A stretch of DNA of 64,000 nucleotides from Pedobacter rhizosphaerae (lineage in GTDB: Bacteria; Bacteroidota; Bacteroidia; Sphingobacteriales; Sphingobacteriaceae): positions 62,001-126,000 of the forward strand of contig NZ_FOGG01000005.1 of the NCBI RefSeq assembly GCF_900111155.1. Direction: 5' to 3'. Shown one piece after another: positions 28,266-38,964 of this stretch. The notes under the pieces are model-generated. The model was not told the DNA's origin. It did no database searches and worked only from the letters and a program-made list of their open reading frames with translations. How positions within the stretch are numbered: position 1 is the stretch's first letter; each line of letters starts with the position of its first letter. The translations under genes were made by a program, and so were the position numbers.

Positions 28266-28814
28266 ATGGAATCTAAAATTAACTTCAGACCATCATTTGC
28301 CAAAAAATGGTTGGTTATCTACGTTCGCCCACGCTGGGAAAAAAAAGTTGATAAACTTTTACAAGAACAAGGAATAGAATCTTTTTGCCCGGTTCGTAAT
28401 GTAGAAAGCCAATGGGCAGATAGAAAGAAAATGGTAAGCTTCCCGCTTTTTGCCGGTTATGTATTTGTTAAAATTAATGAGCGGGAAGAATACAGGGTAA
28501 GGGCTACAATGGGCGTACTCAATTTTATTTATTATTTGGGCAGACCTGCCGTAGTTAGAGACAATGAAATAGAGAAGCTTAAATACATTGCCGATTCTTA
28601 TCATGATGCTGAGGTGGTTAGTTTAGACGAACTATCTAAAGGCGATAAGGTTCGGATCAAAAGTGGCTTATTCCACGATCAGGAGGGTAGAATTATTCAA
28701 ATTCAAGGCAAACATGTGCTCATGTCGTTCGATAATCTCGATTGTGCCGTAGTTACCCGGGTATCAGTAAATAATTTGATGTTAACAGTTAATCAGCAAC
28801 AACAATATGTTTAG
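28266..28814 (+). CDS. UpxY/RfaH-like NusG-family antiterminator
   Basis: 182 residues. An NGN domain (about 10-110: [48 protein letters not shown]) is followed by a KOW domain ([19 protein letters not shown]). Such NusG paralogues travel with RNA polymerase and allow long surface-polysaccharide operons to be transcribed to the end. Its position at the head of the biosynthetic genes, behind a structured leader, fits that role. I see no UpxZ-type inhibitor gene beside it. The last 8 bases overlap the dehydrogenase gene. Confidence 0.9.
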   Translation: MESKINFRPSFAKKWLVIYVRPRWEKKVDKLLQEQGIESFCPVRNVESQWADRKKMVSFPLFAGYVFVKINEREEYRVRATMGVLNFIYYLGRPAVVRDNEIEKLKYIADSYHDAEVVSLDELSKGDKVRIKSGLFHDQEGRIIQIQGKHVLMSFDNLDCAVVTRVSVNNLMLTVNQQQQYV

Positions 28815-30105
28815 TAACGATGAAAATTTGAAAATGGCTGTAATTGGCTTAGGTTATGTAGGCCTCCCACTTGCAGTAGAATTCGCCAAGAAACATAAAG
28901 TTTTTGGATTTGATATTCAGCAGGCGCGAATAGACCAGCTTAAGGCAGGCTATGACAGTACTTTAGAGATAGCAGAAGAAGATTTAAAAAACGTACTAAC
29001 CTTTGATTGTACCACATTAAAGGGTTTGTATTGCACCAATGAGTTAGAAAAACTTCGCTCTTGTTCAGTATACATTATTACTGTTCCAACACCGGTAGAT
29101 AAGAACAATCGCCCAGATTTGACTCCTTTGATCAAAGCAAGTGCAACCATAGCCAAAGTACTTAAAAAAGGCGATGTGGTGGTTTATGAGTCGACAGTAT
29201 ACCCTGGGGTTACTGAAGATGAATGTGTACCCATTTTAGAAAAGGGATCTGGTTTGGTTTTTAACAAAGATTTCTTTGCGGGTTATTCGCCTGAGCGGAT
29301 TAATCCTGGAGACAAGCAACATACAGTAGCCAATATTTTAAAAATTACTTCGGGTTCAACCCCAGAAGCTGCAGAGAAAATAGATGCCCTTTATCGCTCG
29401 GTAATTACGGCTGGTACTTACAAGGCTTCGTCAATAAAGGTTGCCGAAGCGGCAAAAGTAATCGAAAATGCTCAGCGCGATATCAATATCGCTTTTGTTA
29501 ATGAATTGGCTATGATTTTCAATCAGTTGGGAATTGATACTTCAGAAGTTTTAGCCGCTGCAGGAACGAAATGGAATTTTCTAAATTTCAGACCAGGTTT
29601 AGTTGGGGGGCATTGTATTGGCGTAGATCCTTATTATTTAGCTCAAAAGGCACAAGAAGCTGGCTATCACCCGGAAATAATATTAGCCGGAAGAAGAGTA
29701 AATGATGGCATGGGTAAATATGTTGCCGACCAGGTGATTAAAAAAATGATCGCCAAAAATATTCACATTGTAGGAGCAGAGGTGTTGGTTTTAGGCTTTA
29801 CTTTTAAAGAAAACTGTCCGGATGTTAGAAATACAAAGGTGATAGACATTGTAAGACGATTGCAGGAATACAAAGTTAAGGTCACTATTCACGATCCCTG
29901 GGCTAACTCAGATCAGGCAGAACACAATTACGGTGTGATTTGTGAAAATGGCTCGTCAAAAACAAGAAAGTACGACGGAATAGTATTGGCAGTAGCGCAC
30001 AATGAGTTTAAAGACTTAGATATTGATAATCTCTGCAAGCCTGAATCTATCATTTACGATATCAAATCGTTTTTACCACAATCACTTGAAGCCGTTCGTT
30101 TATAA
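28807..30105 (+). CDS. UDP-N-acetylhexosamine 6-dehydrogenase (TviB/WbpO type)
   Basis: 432 residues. NAD-binding [13 protein letters not shown] (residues 14-26), central [15 protein letters not shown], catalytic Cys in [12 protein letters not shown] (about 269), C-terminal [15 protein letters not shown]. The sequence follows TviB/WbpO closely across its length. These oxidise UDP-GlcNAc or UDP-GalNAc to the uronic acid rather than UDP-glucose to glucuronate, so the polymer probably contains a HexNAcA. It overlaps the antiterminator gene by 8 bases. Confidence 0.88.
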   Translation: MFSNDENLKMAVIGLGYVGLPLAVEFAKKHKVFGFDIQQARIDQLKAGYDSTLEIAEEDLKNVLTFDCTTLKGLYCTNELEKLRSCSVYIITVPTPVDKNNRPDLTPLIKASATIAKVLKKGDVVVYESTVYPGVTEDECVPILEKGSGLVFNKDFFAGYSPERINPGDKQHTVANILKITSGSTPEAAEKIDALYRSVITAGTYKASSIKVAEAAKVIENAQRDINIAFVNELAMIFNQLGIDTSEVLAAAGTKWNFLNFRPGLVGGHCIGVDPYYLAQKAQEAGYHPEIILAGRRVNDGMGKYVADQVIKKMIAKNIHIVGAEVLVLGFTFKENCPDVRNTKVIDIVRRLQEYKVKVTIHDPWANSDQAEHNYGVICENGSSKTRKYDGIVLAVAHNEFKDLDIDNLCKPESIIYDIKSFLPQSLEAVRL

Positions 30106-30113
30106 AAAACGCC

Positions 30114-31556
30114 ATGAGTTTGCAACACAAAGCCCGTTCTGGCATAATATGGTCAATCGGGCAACAGTTTAGTTCAAAATTCATCAGCCTTTTCATCACT
30201 ATTATTCTAGCCAGGATATTATCTCCAGCAGAATTCGGGTTAATAGCCATGCTTTCAGTATTCATTGCAGTGGGCAATTCTTTGGTAGATAGTGGTTTAA
30301 CTTCATCTTTAATACGTTCCCGTTTAGCAGGACAAAAAGATTACTCAACGATTTTTTTTTTTAACCTAATCGGAAGTGTTGTTGTTTATGCGATTTTATT
30401 CTTTTCCGCTCCTTTGATCGCCCTGTTTTATAAACAACCCCAATTAAATGATATTGTAAAGGTTTATGGATTAGTATTTCTTCTTAACGCTTTCTTTAGT
30501 ATTCAGAATACCTTATTAACCAAAGAAATGCAGTTTAAACTGCAAACGGTTATACAAATTCCCTCAGTTATACTTGGTGGCTGCCTGGGAATTTACCTGG
30601 CTAAAAATGGTTACGGGGCCTGGAGTTTGGTTTGGATGTACTTACTCAACTCTGCCATTTCTACCATTTTACATTGGTATTATTCAGATTGGCGGCCCAA
30701 ATTTATTTTTAGCAGAAAAAGTTTTAAAAAGCATTTTCATTTTGGCTATAAAATGACGCTTTCTGGTTTGTTAGATACCTTTTACCAGAATATTTACACC
30801 ATCATCATCGGTCGCTTTTATGCTGCTGCCCATTTGGGGTTTTATTCAAGAGCCGAAAGCCTGAGCCAGTTACCGATAGGGATTATATCTACAGCAATAA
30901 ATAAGGTAACCTATCCCATGTTTTCCAACATCTCTAACGATGATGTGAAGCTTAAAATGGTTTACCGTAAGCTGATGCAGCAGGTTTTATTTTGGAATGC
31001 ACCGATCCTTATTTATCTGGCAGTTATTGCCAAGCCGCTTTTACTCATGCTCTTAACCGAGAAATGGCTACCAGCGGTTCCTTATTTTCAGATTTTATGT
31101 ATAGCAGGAATTCTTTATCCATTGCATGCCTACAATCTGAACATATTGAAGGTAAAGGGACAAAGTGGTCAGTTTTTAAAGCTGGAGATTATTAAAAAGG
31201 TAGTGAGTGTAATTGGCATTATCGCAGTAATTCCCTTCGGTATTATGGGGCTTTTATATTCTCAACTGGTTTTAACTGTATTTGCTTACTACATCAATTC
31301 AACTTATAGTGGTAAACTCATTAACTATCCATTAAAAGAACAATTAACAGATATCTTGCCTATTCTAATCCTTTCAGGAACAGTAGGTTTAGGTTGTTTT
31401 TATCTCAGCAATTGGTATCTGTTGCATTATAATATGAGTAATCTATTCCAACTGTTTACCATTGGAATGATCTACGGAGGATTTTACCTCGGCATAAGCA
31501 GTTTGATTCGCCTTACTGCAATAATCGATTTTAAACAATTAATTCTCAAGCAATGA
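30114..31556 (+). CDS. Wzx-type oligosaccharide flippase
   Basis: 480 residues with about 12-14 hydrophobic segments and the N-terminal motif ARSGIIWSIGQQFSSKFISL of the MOP/PST family. It probably flips the undecaprenyl-linked repeat unit across the inner membrane. It starts 8 bases after the dehydrogenase gene and its stop overlaps the next start by 4 bases (ATGA). Confidence 0.9.
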   Translation: MSLQHKARSGIIWSIGQQFSSKFISLFITIILARILSPAEFGLIAMLSVFIAVGNSLVDSGLTSSLIRSRLAGQKDYSTIFFFNLIGSVVVYAILFFSAPLIALFYKQPQLNDIVKVYGLVFLLNAFFSIQNTLLTKEMQFKLQTVIQIPSVILGGCLGIYLAKNGYGAWSLVWMYLLNSAISTILHWYYSDWRPKFIFSRKSFKKHFHFGYKMTLSGLLDTFYQNIYTIIIGRFYAAAHLGFYSRAESLSQLPIGIISTAINKVTYPMFSNISNDDVKLKMVYRKLMQQVLFWNAPILIYLAVIAKPLLLMLLTEKWLPAVPYFQILCIAGILYPLHAYNLNILKVKGQSGQFLKLEIIKKVVSVIGIIAVIPFGIMGLLYSQLVLTVFAYYINSTYSGKLINYPLKEQLTDILPILILSGTVGLGCFYLSNWYLLHYNMSNLFQLFTIGMIYGGFYLGISSLIRLTAIIDFKQLILKQ

Positions 31557-32713
31557 TTCCTGTAACCAAACCTTTCTTGCCTAAACAGGCAGAATTCAAA
31601 AGCTATGTAAGTAGCATTTGGGCCAGACAATGGCTAACCAATAACGGTCCCTTAGTGAACGAACTGGAGTTGAAGTTGCAGCAGTATCTGGATCTTCCTC
31701 ATTTATTGTTTGTTACCAACGGTACGATAGCCCTGCAGCTGGCTATGCAGGCACTTGAGATTAAAGGCGAGGTAATTACTACTCCCTTTTCTTTTGTGGC
31801 TACCACCAGCAGTATTGTTTGGCAAAGTTGTAAGCCTGTTTTTGTAGATATTGATCAGGAAACTTTAAATATAGATCCTGAGAAAATAGAAGCTGCAATT
31901 ACCCCCAACACATCGGCGATTATGGCCACACATGTTTTTGGAAATCCATGCGACATTGAGGCCATCGATAAGATAGCTAAAAAACACGATCTCAAAGTAA
32001 TATATGATGCCGCACATTGCTTCGGTACGAAATACAAAGGGAAATCTATTTTCGCCTATGGCGATGTGAGTACCACAAGTTTTCATGCCACCAAATTATT
32101 CCATACCATAGAAGGAGGGGCAGTTTTTACACAAAACCCAGATGTACTGAAGAAAATGGCCTTTATGCGCAACTTTGGCTATAGTGGTGTAGATACTTTC
32201 TCGGAGTTGGGTACAAATGCTAAAAACTCTGAATTCCATGCCGCCATGGGGCTTTGTAACTTGAACTACATTGATCAGATCCTCAGTAAAAGGAAGGAGC
32301 TGTCGCTACATTATATGGAACGACTGGGGAAGGCTGATGCGCAATTTCAAGTCATTGAAAACGATACCGACTTCAATTACGCTTACTTCCCGATCATCTT
32401 TAAATCTGAAGAGATTATGCTCGATGTGATGAAGCAATTAGAATTGGTTCAGGTGTATTGCAGAAGGTACTTCTATCCATCTTTATCGGCACTACCTTAT
32501 ATAGATAAAATAAGTATGCCCATCTGCGATGGCATAGCCAAGCGGATTATTTGCTTGCCACTGTATCATACGCTCACTGCAGCAGATCAGGACCTGGTAG
32601 TAAGAATCATATTAAGAACCCAAAACTACCGCAAAAAACAAGTAGTAAAACTTGCCGACTACGGTACGTTGGTTAACGGAAGTAACCTCGGATTGGTTGC
32701 AAACGGCCACTAA
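31553..32713 (+). CDS. DegT/DnrJ/EryC1 sugar aminotransferase
   Basis: 386 residues, PLP-dependent fold type I. The Schiff-base Lys is in SFHATKLFHTIEGG (about residue 180), with FVTNGTIALQLA and DAAHCFG upstream. It probably transfers an amino group from glutamate to a 3- or 4-keto nucleotide sugar made by the PglF-like dehydratase of this locus. It overlaps wzx by 4 bases. A second, differently built DegT gene lies at 35965; which carbon each aminates cannot be decided from sequence. Confidence 0.9.
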   Translation: MIPVTKPFLPKQAEFKSYVSSIWARQWLTNNGPLVNELELKLQQYLDLPHLLFVTNGTIALQLAMQALEIKGEVITTPFSFVATTSSIVWQSCKPVFVDIDQETLNIDPEKIEAAITPNTSAIMATHVFGNPCDIEAIDKIAKKHDLKVIYDAAHCFGTKYKGKSIFAYGDVSTTSFHATKLFHTIEGGAVFTQNPDVLKKMAFMRNFGYSGVDTFSELGTNAKNSEFHAAMGLCNLNYIDQILSKRKELSLHYMERLGKADAQFQVIENDTDFNYAYFPIIFKSEEIMLDVMKQLELVQVYCRRYFYPSLSALPYIDKISMPICDGIAKRIICLPLYHTLTAADQDLVVRIILRTQNYRKKQVVKLADYGTLVNGSNLGLVANGH

Positions 32714-32728
32714 ATTTCCTGCTTAAAA

Positions 32729-33598
32729 ATGGAACAAATTAACGACAATATTATGGTTAGCATTTTTTGCATAACCTATAACCATAGCAAGTTCATTGGT
32801 AAAGCACTCGATGGATTCCTGATGCAGAAATGCAATTTCAATACCGAGATTATTATTGGTGATGATTGCTCTACAGATGGAACTACTGAGATCATTGATG
32901 AATATGCAGCCCGATATCCGGGTAGGATAAACAGGCTCAAAGCCCCAAAAAATATAGGCGCAACGCAGAATGTGATTCGTGTAGCACTTGAAGCCAGAGG
33001 TAAGTATGTAGCTACCTGCGACGGAGATGATTTTTGGACTGATCCTTATAAATTACAAAAACAGGTCGATTTTCTCGAAGCCAACCCAGAATATGTAATG
33101 TGTTGTCATTACACCAAAGAGATTAATTACGATGATACCGAGCTGATTTACATGGATTTTACGCCTGTACCTCTGGAATATAGCTTTAGTGACTTACTCA
33201 TTAACAAACAGGTAGAAACCTGCACCGCTACTATCCTTTACCGAAACGTAGAAGAGATTAGGAGTTTGTATAAAAATGAATGGTTCTTAAAATGTAATGC
33301 CTGCGATAAATTTCTAAAACTATATTCAACCTGGGCTACTGGTAAAAAGATTTATGTTTTACCGGAAGTGATGAGTTGTTACAGGAGACACGCCGGAGGA
33401 ATATGGAGCCCGATTGCTTACGTTCCATTGAAAAAAATGCAACTCAGCGATTTTTATATCATCACTAAAATTTTCACCTACACTACTTTTCAAAAGGTAA
33501 AACTGCTTTACTTCTACTTTAAAAAGTACTTCATATTTGAGGTGAAACACAATAATATAGGTAATGCCCTAAACACCATTAAAACCATTGTAAATTAA
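32729..33598 (+). CDS. Family 2 glycosyltransferase
   Basis: 289 residues with a GT-A fold: VSIFCITYNHSKFI at the N-terminus, EIIIGDDCSTDGT, and the metal/sugar-binding CDGDDFWTDPYKL (about residue 95). No membrane helix is evident, so it acts at the cytoplasmic face. Donor and linkage are unknown. It starts 15 bases after the aminotransferase gene. Confidence 0.9.
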   Translation: MEQINDNIMVSIFCITYNHSKFIGKALDGFLMQKCNFNTEIIIGDDCSTDGTTEIIDEYAARYPGRINRLKAPKNIGATQNVIRVALEARGKYVATCDGDDFWTDPYKLQKQVDFLEANPEYVMCCHYTKEINYDDTELIYMDFTPVPLEYSFSDLLINKQVETCTATILYRNVEEIRSLYKNEWFLKCNACDKFLKLYSTWATGKKIYVLPEVMSCYRRHAGGIWSPIAYVPLKKMQLSDFYIITKIFTYTTFQKVKLLYFYFKKYFIFEVKHNNIGNALNTIKTIVN

Positions 33599-33603
33599 TT
33601 GAA

Positions 33604-34698
33604 ATGGCAACTAAATTATGCTTCGTAATCAGCAGTTTGGAGGGTGGGGGTGCAGAACGTGTGCTTAGCAATCTGGCCAACCATTTTAGCGGTAAGGATT
33701 TCGATGTGACGGTGATTTGTTTAAACCAAGCCCCAAGTAAATACGTGCTTTCGCCCAAAATTAAACTTAAGGTTCTGGTAGATAGAAAGGGTAAAACAGA
33801 TATATTCTCCCGCTTAAAGTTTGCGGCGGTTACCTTTTTCAACCTTATCGCAACACTTAAAAAAGAAAAGCCTGCATGCTGTATCTCTTTTATGACTTCG
33901 GTAAATATCTGGACGGGGATTGCTTGTATGTTGTTGAATATTAAGTATATACTTTCTGAACGTACCTCGCCAGACTATACTTTAAATACCTACAGTAAAT
34001 GGTTACAGTGGATTTCTTATCAGATTTACAGTAAATCAAAAGCAGTTGTTCTACCTGCAAAAGGAATGGAAGCCGGTTTTAAGCGTAACAAAAGGTTTAG
34101 AACCCTAAGCAACTTTAAAACGATCTACAATCCGGTAAATGTTTTTAACCAGCCCTCTAAAAAGCAAGTTAACAGCAGGCCATTTATTTTAAGTGTAGGT
34201 CGGTTAGATCCTGATAAGTGCTTTGATCTGGTGATAGAAGCTTACAGTAAAATACCGAATCAGGATATCGACTTGCTGATCTCCGGAGAAGGGGATTGCA
34301 GGGCCGCATTAGAAAAACAGATTTCCGATTTAAAACTCAGCGATCGGGTTAAACTAATCGGGTTTAAATCCAATCTGCAAGATTATTACAGCCAGGCAAA
34401 ATTATTTGTGATGGCATCTAGAGTAGAAGGTTATCCTAATGTATTGGTAGAAGCGATGAGTTTAGGATGTGCGGCCATAGCCATGGATTGTGAATTCGGG
34501 CCTTCAGAGATCATTAATAACGGGGTGAATGGTTTCTTAATCAAATGTGAAGATGTAGAGGCGCTTACGCAATCCATGACGGAGCTTCTCAGTAATGAAA
34601 CCCTTCGTTCTACCTTCGCTACAAATGGAAAATTAATCAGCAAAACCAATTCAATGGAAAATATATCCATGAATTGGGAAAACCTAATCCTATCATGA
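33604..34698 (+). CDS. Family 4 glycosyltransferase
   Basis: 364 residues, GT-B fold. Acceptor-side loop SSLEGGGAERVLSNLA near the N-terminus and the E-x7-E motif region SRVEGYPNVLVEAMSLG, followed by FGPSEIINNGVNG. This retaining transferase is similar in outline to GalNAc transferases of the PglH/PglJ kind, but the sugar is not certain. Its stop overlaps the next start (ATGA). Confidence 0.9.
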   Translation: MATKLCFVISSLEGGGAERVLSNLANHFSGKDFDVTVICLNQAPSKYVLSPKIKLKVLVDRKGKTDIFSRLKFAAVTFFNLIATLKKEKPACCISFMTSVNIWTGIACMLLNIKYILSERTSPDYTLNTYSKWLQWISYQIYSKSKAVVLPAKGMEAGFKRNKRFRTLSNFKTIYNPVNVFNQPSKKQVNSRPFILSVGRLDPDKCFDLVIEAYSKIPNQDIDLLISGEGDCRAALEKQISDLKLSDRVKLIGFKSNLQDYYSQAKLFVMASRVEGYPNVLVEAMSLGCAAIAMDCEFGPSEIINNGVNGFLIKCEDVEALTQSMTELLSNETLRSTFATNGKLISKTNSMENISMNWENLILS

Positions 34699-35909
34699 AA
34701 AATGTTATGCTCCTTGTATTGTTGTTTCTGTTCGTTTACGTAACAACTTTCAATATTTTTATGACGGGTATATTTAGAATTCCCGCACCAGTAGTTTTTC
34801 TTGCTCCCTTGCTTTACTTCTTCAGAACGGAGGAAAAGGTTTTTACATACGGCAAAGAAATGGTTGTATTTTTTCTTGCAGGGCTATTCTTTTATATTAT
34901 AGGTCAGGGAGATATACCAGGGTTTTTCGCTTTGATGATTGTTGCCGCCTGTTTTGCCCTGCTGTTTAATTATATAGTGGGCTACGATCTAAAAAGGATG
35001 AAAATCATCATTGGATTCTTTTTCGGAGTACTGGTTATTTCAGGCATTATCATGTTTGTAGATCATAAGGTAAATGTTGCCGGGTTAAGATCGTTATTGG
35101 TAGGAGAGCAGGTTCTCCAGGCACCATCAGGAATATCTACAACCATTTTTACTTTTGGTTACCAAATGGCGGCATTAACACCATTCCTTGTGGTTAGCAC
35201 TATTTTATTTAGAAAGAACTGGTTTTTCAGTTTACTCATATTTGGATTCGCCATTGCCTTGATTTTCCTGGGTATGCAACGTTCAGTGTTGCTGGCCTTC
35301 GGATTGGTAATTGGCTTATTTTTTCTGTCTTTCTATAAGGCAAAATCAATTTTAATATTCGGCTTAATCTGCGGTACATTTTTTATCGCTCAAAGTTCAA
35401 TAGAGCAATTCTCAGAAGGTAAAAAACAACAGAACATCCTCAATAAAAATGTAGAGAATGCAAGAGGCAAGGAAGAAAGAGGAGATTTGATGACGGAGAA
35501 CCTCGCCATAATAGCCGACTATCCCTTTGGTTTAGTTTTTTACGGCAAAACCTGGAATGATGTTGTTCAACACAATTTTGTCTACAAAAAAGGTCCTATC
35601 GTCATTAGCTCGCACAATGCCTACCTCATGTTTATAACCTACTTAGGGCCGCTGTTATCCTTTATCTTTTTGATTTTACTGTACCAGAAAGTCGGGAAGA
35701 TTATTTTTGACGCTTTTCTTAATGTAAAAGAGAAGAAGAACGCGCTTTTAATTTGCTTATGCTGTTCATTTATAGCAATATCTGTGAACTCATTTTTTCA
35801 TAACGAATGGCTCCTTGCTACAAGCGGACCAACTCTGTTTCTCTACTTCGCTATCCTTCAACTTTCAAAAATCAGGATGAACGAAGCGCTTGTAGTCATT
35901 AACGACTAG
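34695..35909 (+). CDS. Probable Wzy-type polysaccharide polymerase/ligase
   Basis: 404 residues from the ATG at 34695, chosen because it makes a 4-base ATGA overlap with the preceding gene; an earlier ATG at 34674 would overlap by 25 bases. About 10 hydrophobic segments and one larger periplasmic loop (roughly residues 235-300, EQFSEGKKQQN to SSHNAYLMF) fit the O-antigen ligase/polymerase (Wzy_C-like) group. Since it is the only such gene in a Wzx-containing locus it is the likely polymerase. Confidence 0.75.
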   Translation: MKNVMLLVLLFLFVYVTTFNIFMTGIFRIPAPVVFLAPLLYFFRTEEKVFTYGKEMVVFFLAGLFFYIIGQGDIPGFFALMIVAACFALLFNYIVGYDLKRMKIIIGFFFGVLVISGIIMFVDHKVNVAGLRSLLVGEQVLQAPSGISTTIFTFGYQMAALTPFLVVSTILFRKNWFFSLLIFGFAIALIFLGMQRSVLLAFGLVIGLFFLSFYKAKSILIFGLICGTFFIAQSSIEQFSEGKKQQNILNKNVENARGKEERGDLMTENLAIIADYPFGLVFYGKTWNDVVQHNFVYKKGPIVISSHNAYLMFITYLGPLLSFIFLILLYQKVGKIIFDAFLNVKEKKNALLICLCCSFIAISVNSFFHNEWLLATSGPTLFLYFAILQLSKIRMNEALVVIND

Positions 35910-35964
35910 ATCTTTTTTAAGTATCTATCAATATTCAACACCAAACTTAATAAATCAAACCATT

Positions 35965-37242
35965 ATGAATATACCATTCTCACCGCCATTCATTGATCAA
36001 TCGGTTGTTGATCAGGTTATGGAAACACTAAATAACAAGTGGATCACTACGGGGCCAAAGGTAAAGGCTCTAGAACAGGAAATACAGAGTTTAACAGATA
36101 CCGATGCGGTTATATGTGTAAATTCCTGGACTTCGGGTGCTATTTTGATGCTGAAATGGTTTGGAGTGAAGCCTGGCGATGAAGTAATTGTACCCGCTTA
36201 TACCTATTGTGCCACTGCACTAAGTGTTTTGCATTGTGGGGCAATACCTGTAATGGTTGATGTGCTTGACGATTTTAACATCGATCCTGAGGAGGTAAGA
36301 AAGGCTATTACACCCAAAACAAAAGCCATTATAGCGGTAGATATTGCCGGCTGGCCATGTGATTACAACGCCTTGTTTGCTGTGATTAACGATAAAGAAA
36401 TTCGCAAACAATTTAAGGCCGAATCGGATAAACAGACGCTTTTAAACCGTATTCTTTTGATTTCAGATGCAGCTCATAGTATAGGAAGCCTTTACAATGG
36501 AGAGCCGGCTGCTAAAAAATGCGATGTGACTATATTTTCATTCCATGCGGTAAAAAATATAACCACTGCCGAGGGCGGTGCAATTTGCTTAAATCTTCCA
36601 CTGCAGTTTAATCCGGCAGACGAATACAGTTATTTGAAAATGTATACTTTGAACGGCCAGAACAAAGATGCATTAGCGAAGTCAAAGGGCGGCGGATGGC
36701 GATATGATATCCTTTTTCAGGGATTGAAAATCAATATGCCGGATATTTGTGCTGCAATAGGTTTAGCACAGATTAGGCAATATAACAACAGCCTGCTTCC
36801 AAGCAGAAAGGAAATCGCACTTAAATATTGCGAGGGATTTGAAAATCAAAGCTGGTTTATTCCACCACCACTGGCGAGTATCCAAAGAGAATCATGCTAT
36901 CATTTATTCCCCTTAAGGGTAAAAGGCTTAACAGAAGAGCAAAGAGATACGATTATAGATGATTTGGCCGCTTTAGGTGTTGCAGCAAATGTGCATTTTA
37001 TTCCGATGCCGATGCTTACTTACTTCAAATCGCTTGGCTATAACATTGAAAACTTCCCTATGGCGTATCAAAATTATGCCAGTGAAATTTCTCTTCCTAT
37101 CTATCCACAGCTTAGTGCCGTAGAAGTAGAATTTATCATTACCTCGGTAATAAGTGTGATTCAGATTCAGTTAAACAGCGTGATTAAATTAACTGATGAT
37201 CAATACGTAGAACCAATAAAACAAATGGCAGTTGCATCATGA
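35965..37242 (+). CDS. DegT-family aminotransferase, WcfR-like
   Basis: 425 residues, PLP-dependent. Lys in SFHAVKNITTAEGG (about 195), with WTSGAILMLKWFGV and DAAHSIGS. An insertion around 130-160 separates it from the DegT protein at 31553. Its stop overlaps the initiating transferase gene by 4 bases. That pairing resembles WcfR-WcfS of the Bacteroides fragilis PSA locus, where the aminotransferase makes the 2-acetamido-4-amino-trideoxyhexose that the transferase puts on undecaprenyl phosphate. I infer the same here. Confidence 0.85.
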   Translation: MNIPFSPPFIDQSVVDQVMETLNNKWITTGPKVKALEQEIQSLTDTDAVICVNSWTSGAILMLKWFGVKPGDEVIVPAYTYCATALSVLHCGAIPVMVDVLDDFNIDPEEVRKAITPKTKAIIAVDIAGWPCDYNALFAVINDKEIRKQFKAESDKQTLLNRILLISDAAHSIGSLYNGEPAAKKCDVTIFSFHAVKNITTAEGGAICLNLPLQFNPADEYSYLKMYTLNGQNKDALAKSKGGGWRYDILFQGLKINMPDICAAIGLAQIRQYNNSLLPSRKEIALKYCEGFENQSWFIPPPLASIQRESCYHLFPLRVKGLTEEQRDTIIDDLAALGVAANVHFIPMPMLTYFKSLGYNIENFPMAYQNYASEISLPIYPQLSAVEVEFIITSVISVIQIQLNSVIKLTDDQYVEPIKQMAVAS

Positions 37243-37841
37243 AAAGAAAATCGAAAAGAGTGTTTGATGTTCTCCTGGCAGGCATAGCACTCATCCTTTT
37301 TAGTCCCTTATTAATATTAGTGGCCATCTTAATCAAGTTAGATTCTAAAGGCCCAGTATTCTTTAAGCAGATTAGGGTGGGGCGAAATATGAAAGATTTC
37401 CATCTGGTTAAATTTCGCACCATGTTTGTTCAGCAGCAGGAGGGCAGTTTGCTTACCATTGGTAATCGCGACAACAGGATAACACGTATAGGTTACTGGT
37501 TAAGGAAATACAAATTAGATGAATTACCGCAGTTACTCAACGTTTTAAAAGGGCATATGAGTTTAGTAGGACCTCGCCCGGAGGTAAGAAAATATGTAAA
37601 CCTTTACAATGATGAACAGCGCTATGTACTCTCCGTTAAACCGGGTATAACCGACTGGGCATCAGTAGAATTCTGTAATGAAAATGAACTTTTAAAACAT
37701 GCCGAAGATCCTGAATCGTATTATATAGAAAGGATTATCCCCGCAAAAATTCAGCAGAATTTAAGGTATATCAAACACAATGATATCTTAACAGATTTCA
37801 AGATTATCTGGTTAACCATCAATAGAATAGTGATCAACTAA
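37239..37841 (+). CDS. Initiating phosphoglycosyl transferase (PglC/WcfS-like)
   Basis: 200 residues: the small monotopic form of the bacterial sugar transferase family. One N-terminal hydrophobic re-entrant helix (VLLAGIALILFSPLLILV), then KFRTM, KLDELPQLLNVLKGHMSLV and VGPRPEVRKY. It transfers a sugar 1-phosphate from UDP-sugar to undecaprenyl phosphate and so starts each repeat unit. A 4-base overlap with the WcfR-like gene suggests its donor is that enzyme's product. Confidence 0.93.
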   Translation: MKRKSKRVFDVLLAGIALILFSPLLILVAILIKLDSKGPVFFKQIRVGRNMKDFHLVKFRTMFVQQQEGSLLTIGNRDNRITRIGYWLRKYKLDELPQLLNVLKGHMSLVGPRPEVRKYVNLYNDEQRYVLSVKPGITDWASVEFCNENELLKHAEDPESYYIERIIPAKIQQNLRYIKHNDILTDFKIIWLTINRIVIN

Positions 37842-37843
37842 TT

Positions 37844-38944
37844 ATGTACGCGCTAAAACAAAATCTTTACCAGGAGGAGGTTCAAAAGAAAAAGGTATTT
37901 TTTATTTTGAGTTCTTTAACCTCCGGAGGTTCGGAACGGGTATTCTGGAACTTGGCTCAGGGATTCAATAAAACGCTTTTCGATATTACCATTGTTATTC
38001 TGGATTCTTCAGTGAATTGTTTTTCAATGGATTTGGAAGGTGTAAGGTTTATTGACCTGGGGACTAAAAAAGCTTCAAAATCATTTTTCGCATTGTATAC
38101 TGTGCTGAAAAAAGAAGAACCTTACGCTGTATTCTCTACTACCGATCACATCAATATTTTGGTTTCGTTAGTAGGAAGGTTCCTCAAAGTTCCGTGCCTC
38201 ATTGCCCGCGCTTCTAATGTTCCGCATGAACAACGCTTGTATGAAGGTTTTAAATCTAAATTCTACGAACTTTTTACGCGGGCAAGTTATAAAGGTTATA
38301 AGCTCATTGTTTGCCAGTCGGAGGAGATGAAGCAGTCGCTGGTTAATACCTACGGTGTAAATCCTAATCTGATTACGGTAATAGCTAATCCCGTACTGAG
38401 AACCGCAAATCTTAGAATTCCGGAACGCCCTTCAAAGAAACACAAGCTGCTGGTGGTTGCGCGGTTTGCTTTGGAAAAAGGCTTAGATCGACTGGTGAAA
38501 ATCATGACTATGTTACCCGATAATTACCATTTGAGTTTTGTTGGTACAGGGGTATTGAAAGATAAGATTAAACAACTGGTAACAGAAATGAACCTCGATT
38601 CGAGGGTTCAGTTTCTGGGGGAGATCAGAAATATCCATGAAGTGATGGTTCAGCATGATTTAATGGTGCTAAGCTCACATACAGAAGGTTTTCCGAATGT
38701 GGTTTTAGAAGCATTAACTGTTGGTTTGCCAGTAGTAACCTTCAAAGTAAGCGGTATACCGGGTTTAATTGTGGATGGCTTTAATGGCTACGTTATACAG
38801 CAAGGCGATTTGACCGACTTTAAAGATAAAGTGATTCAGGCCTGTACCCAAAATACCTGGAACGCAATGGATATCAGGCAAAATGTTTATCAGAAATGTT
38901 CTCTGGAGAAAATCAGTGTACAATACGAATCATTAATTAATTAA
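37844..38944 (+). CDS. Family 4 glycosyltransferase
   Basis: 366 residues, GT-B fold: SSLTSGGSERVFWNLAQGF near the N-terminus and SSHTEGFPNVVLEALTVGLP with VSGIPGLIVDGFNG near the C-terminus. It starts two bases after the initiating transferase and may add the second sugar, though the PglA-like enzyme at 45701 is another candidate. Confidence 0.9.
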   Translation: MYALKQNLYQEEVQKKKVFFILSSLTSGGSERVFWNLAQGFNKTLFDITIVILDSSVNCFSMDLEGVRFIDLGTKKASKSFFALYTVLKKEEPYAVFSTTDHINILVSLVGRFLKVPCLIARASNVPHEQRLYEGFKSKFYELFTRASYKGYKLIVCQSEEMKQSLVNTYGVNPNLITVIANPVLRTANLRIPERPSKKHKLLVVARFALEKGLDRLVKIMTMLPDNYHLSFVGTGVLKDKIKQLVTEMNLDSRVQFLGEIRNIHEVMVQHDLMVLSSHTEGFPNVVLEALTVGLPVVTFKVSGIPGLIVDGFNGYVIQQGDLTDFKDKVIQACTQNTWNAMDIRQNVYQKCSLEKISVQYESLIN

Positions 38945-38964
38945 CAATCTTAAAAAATAAAGTT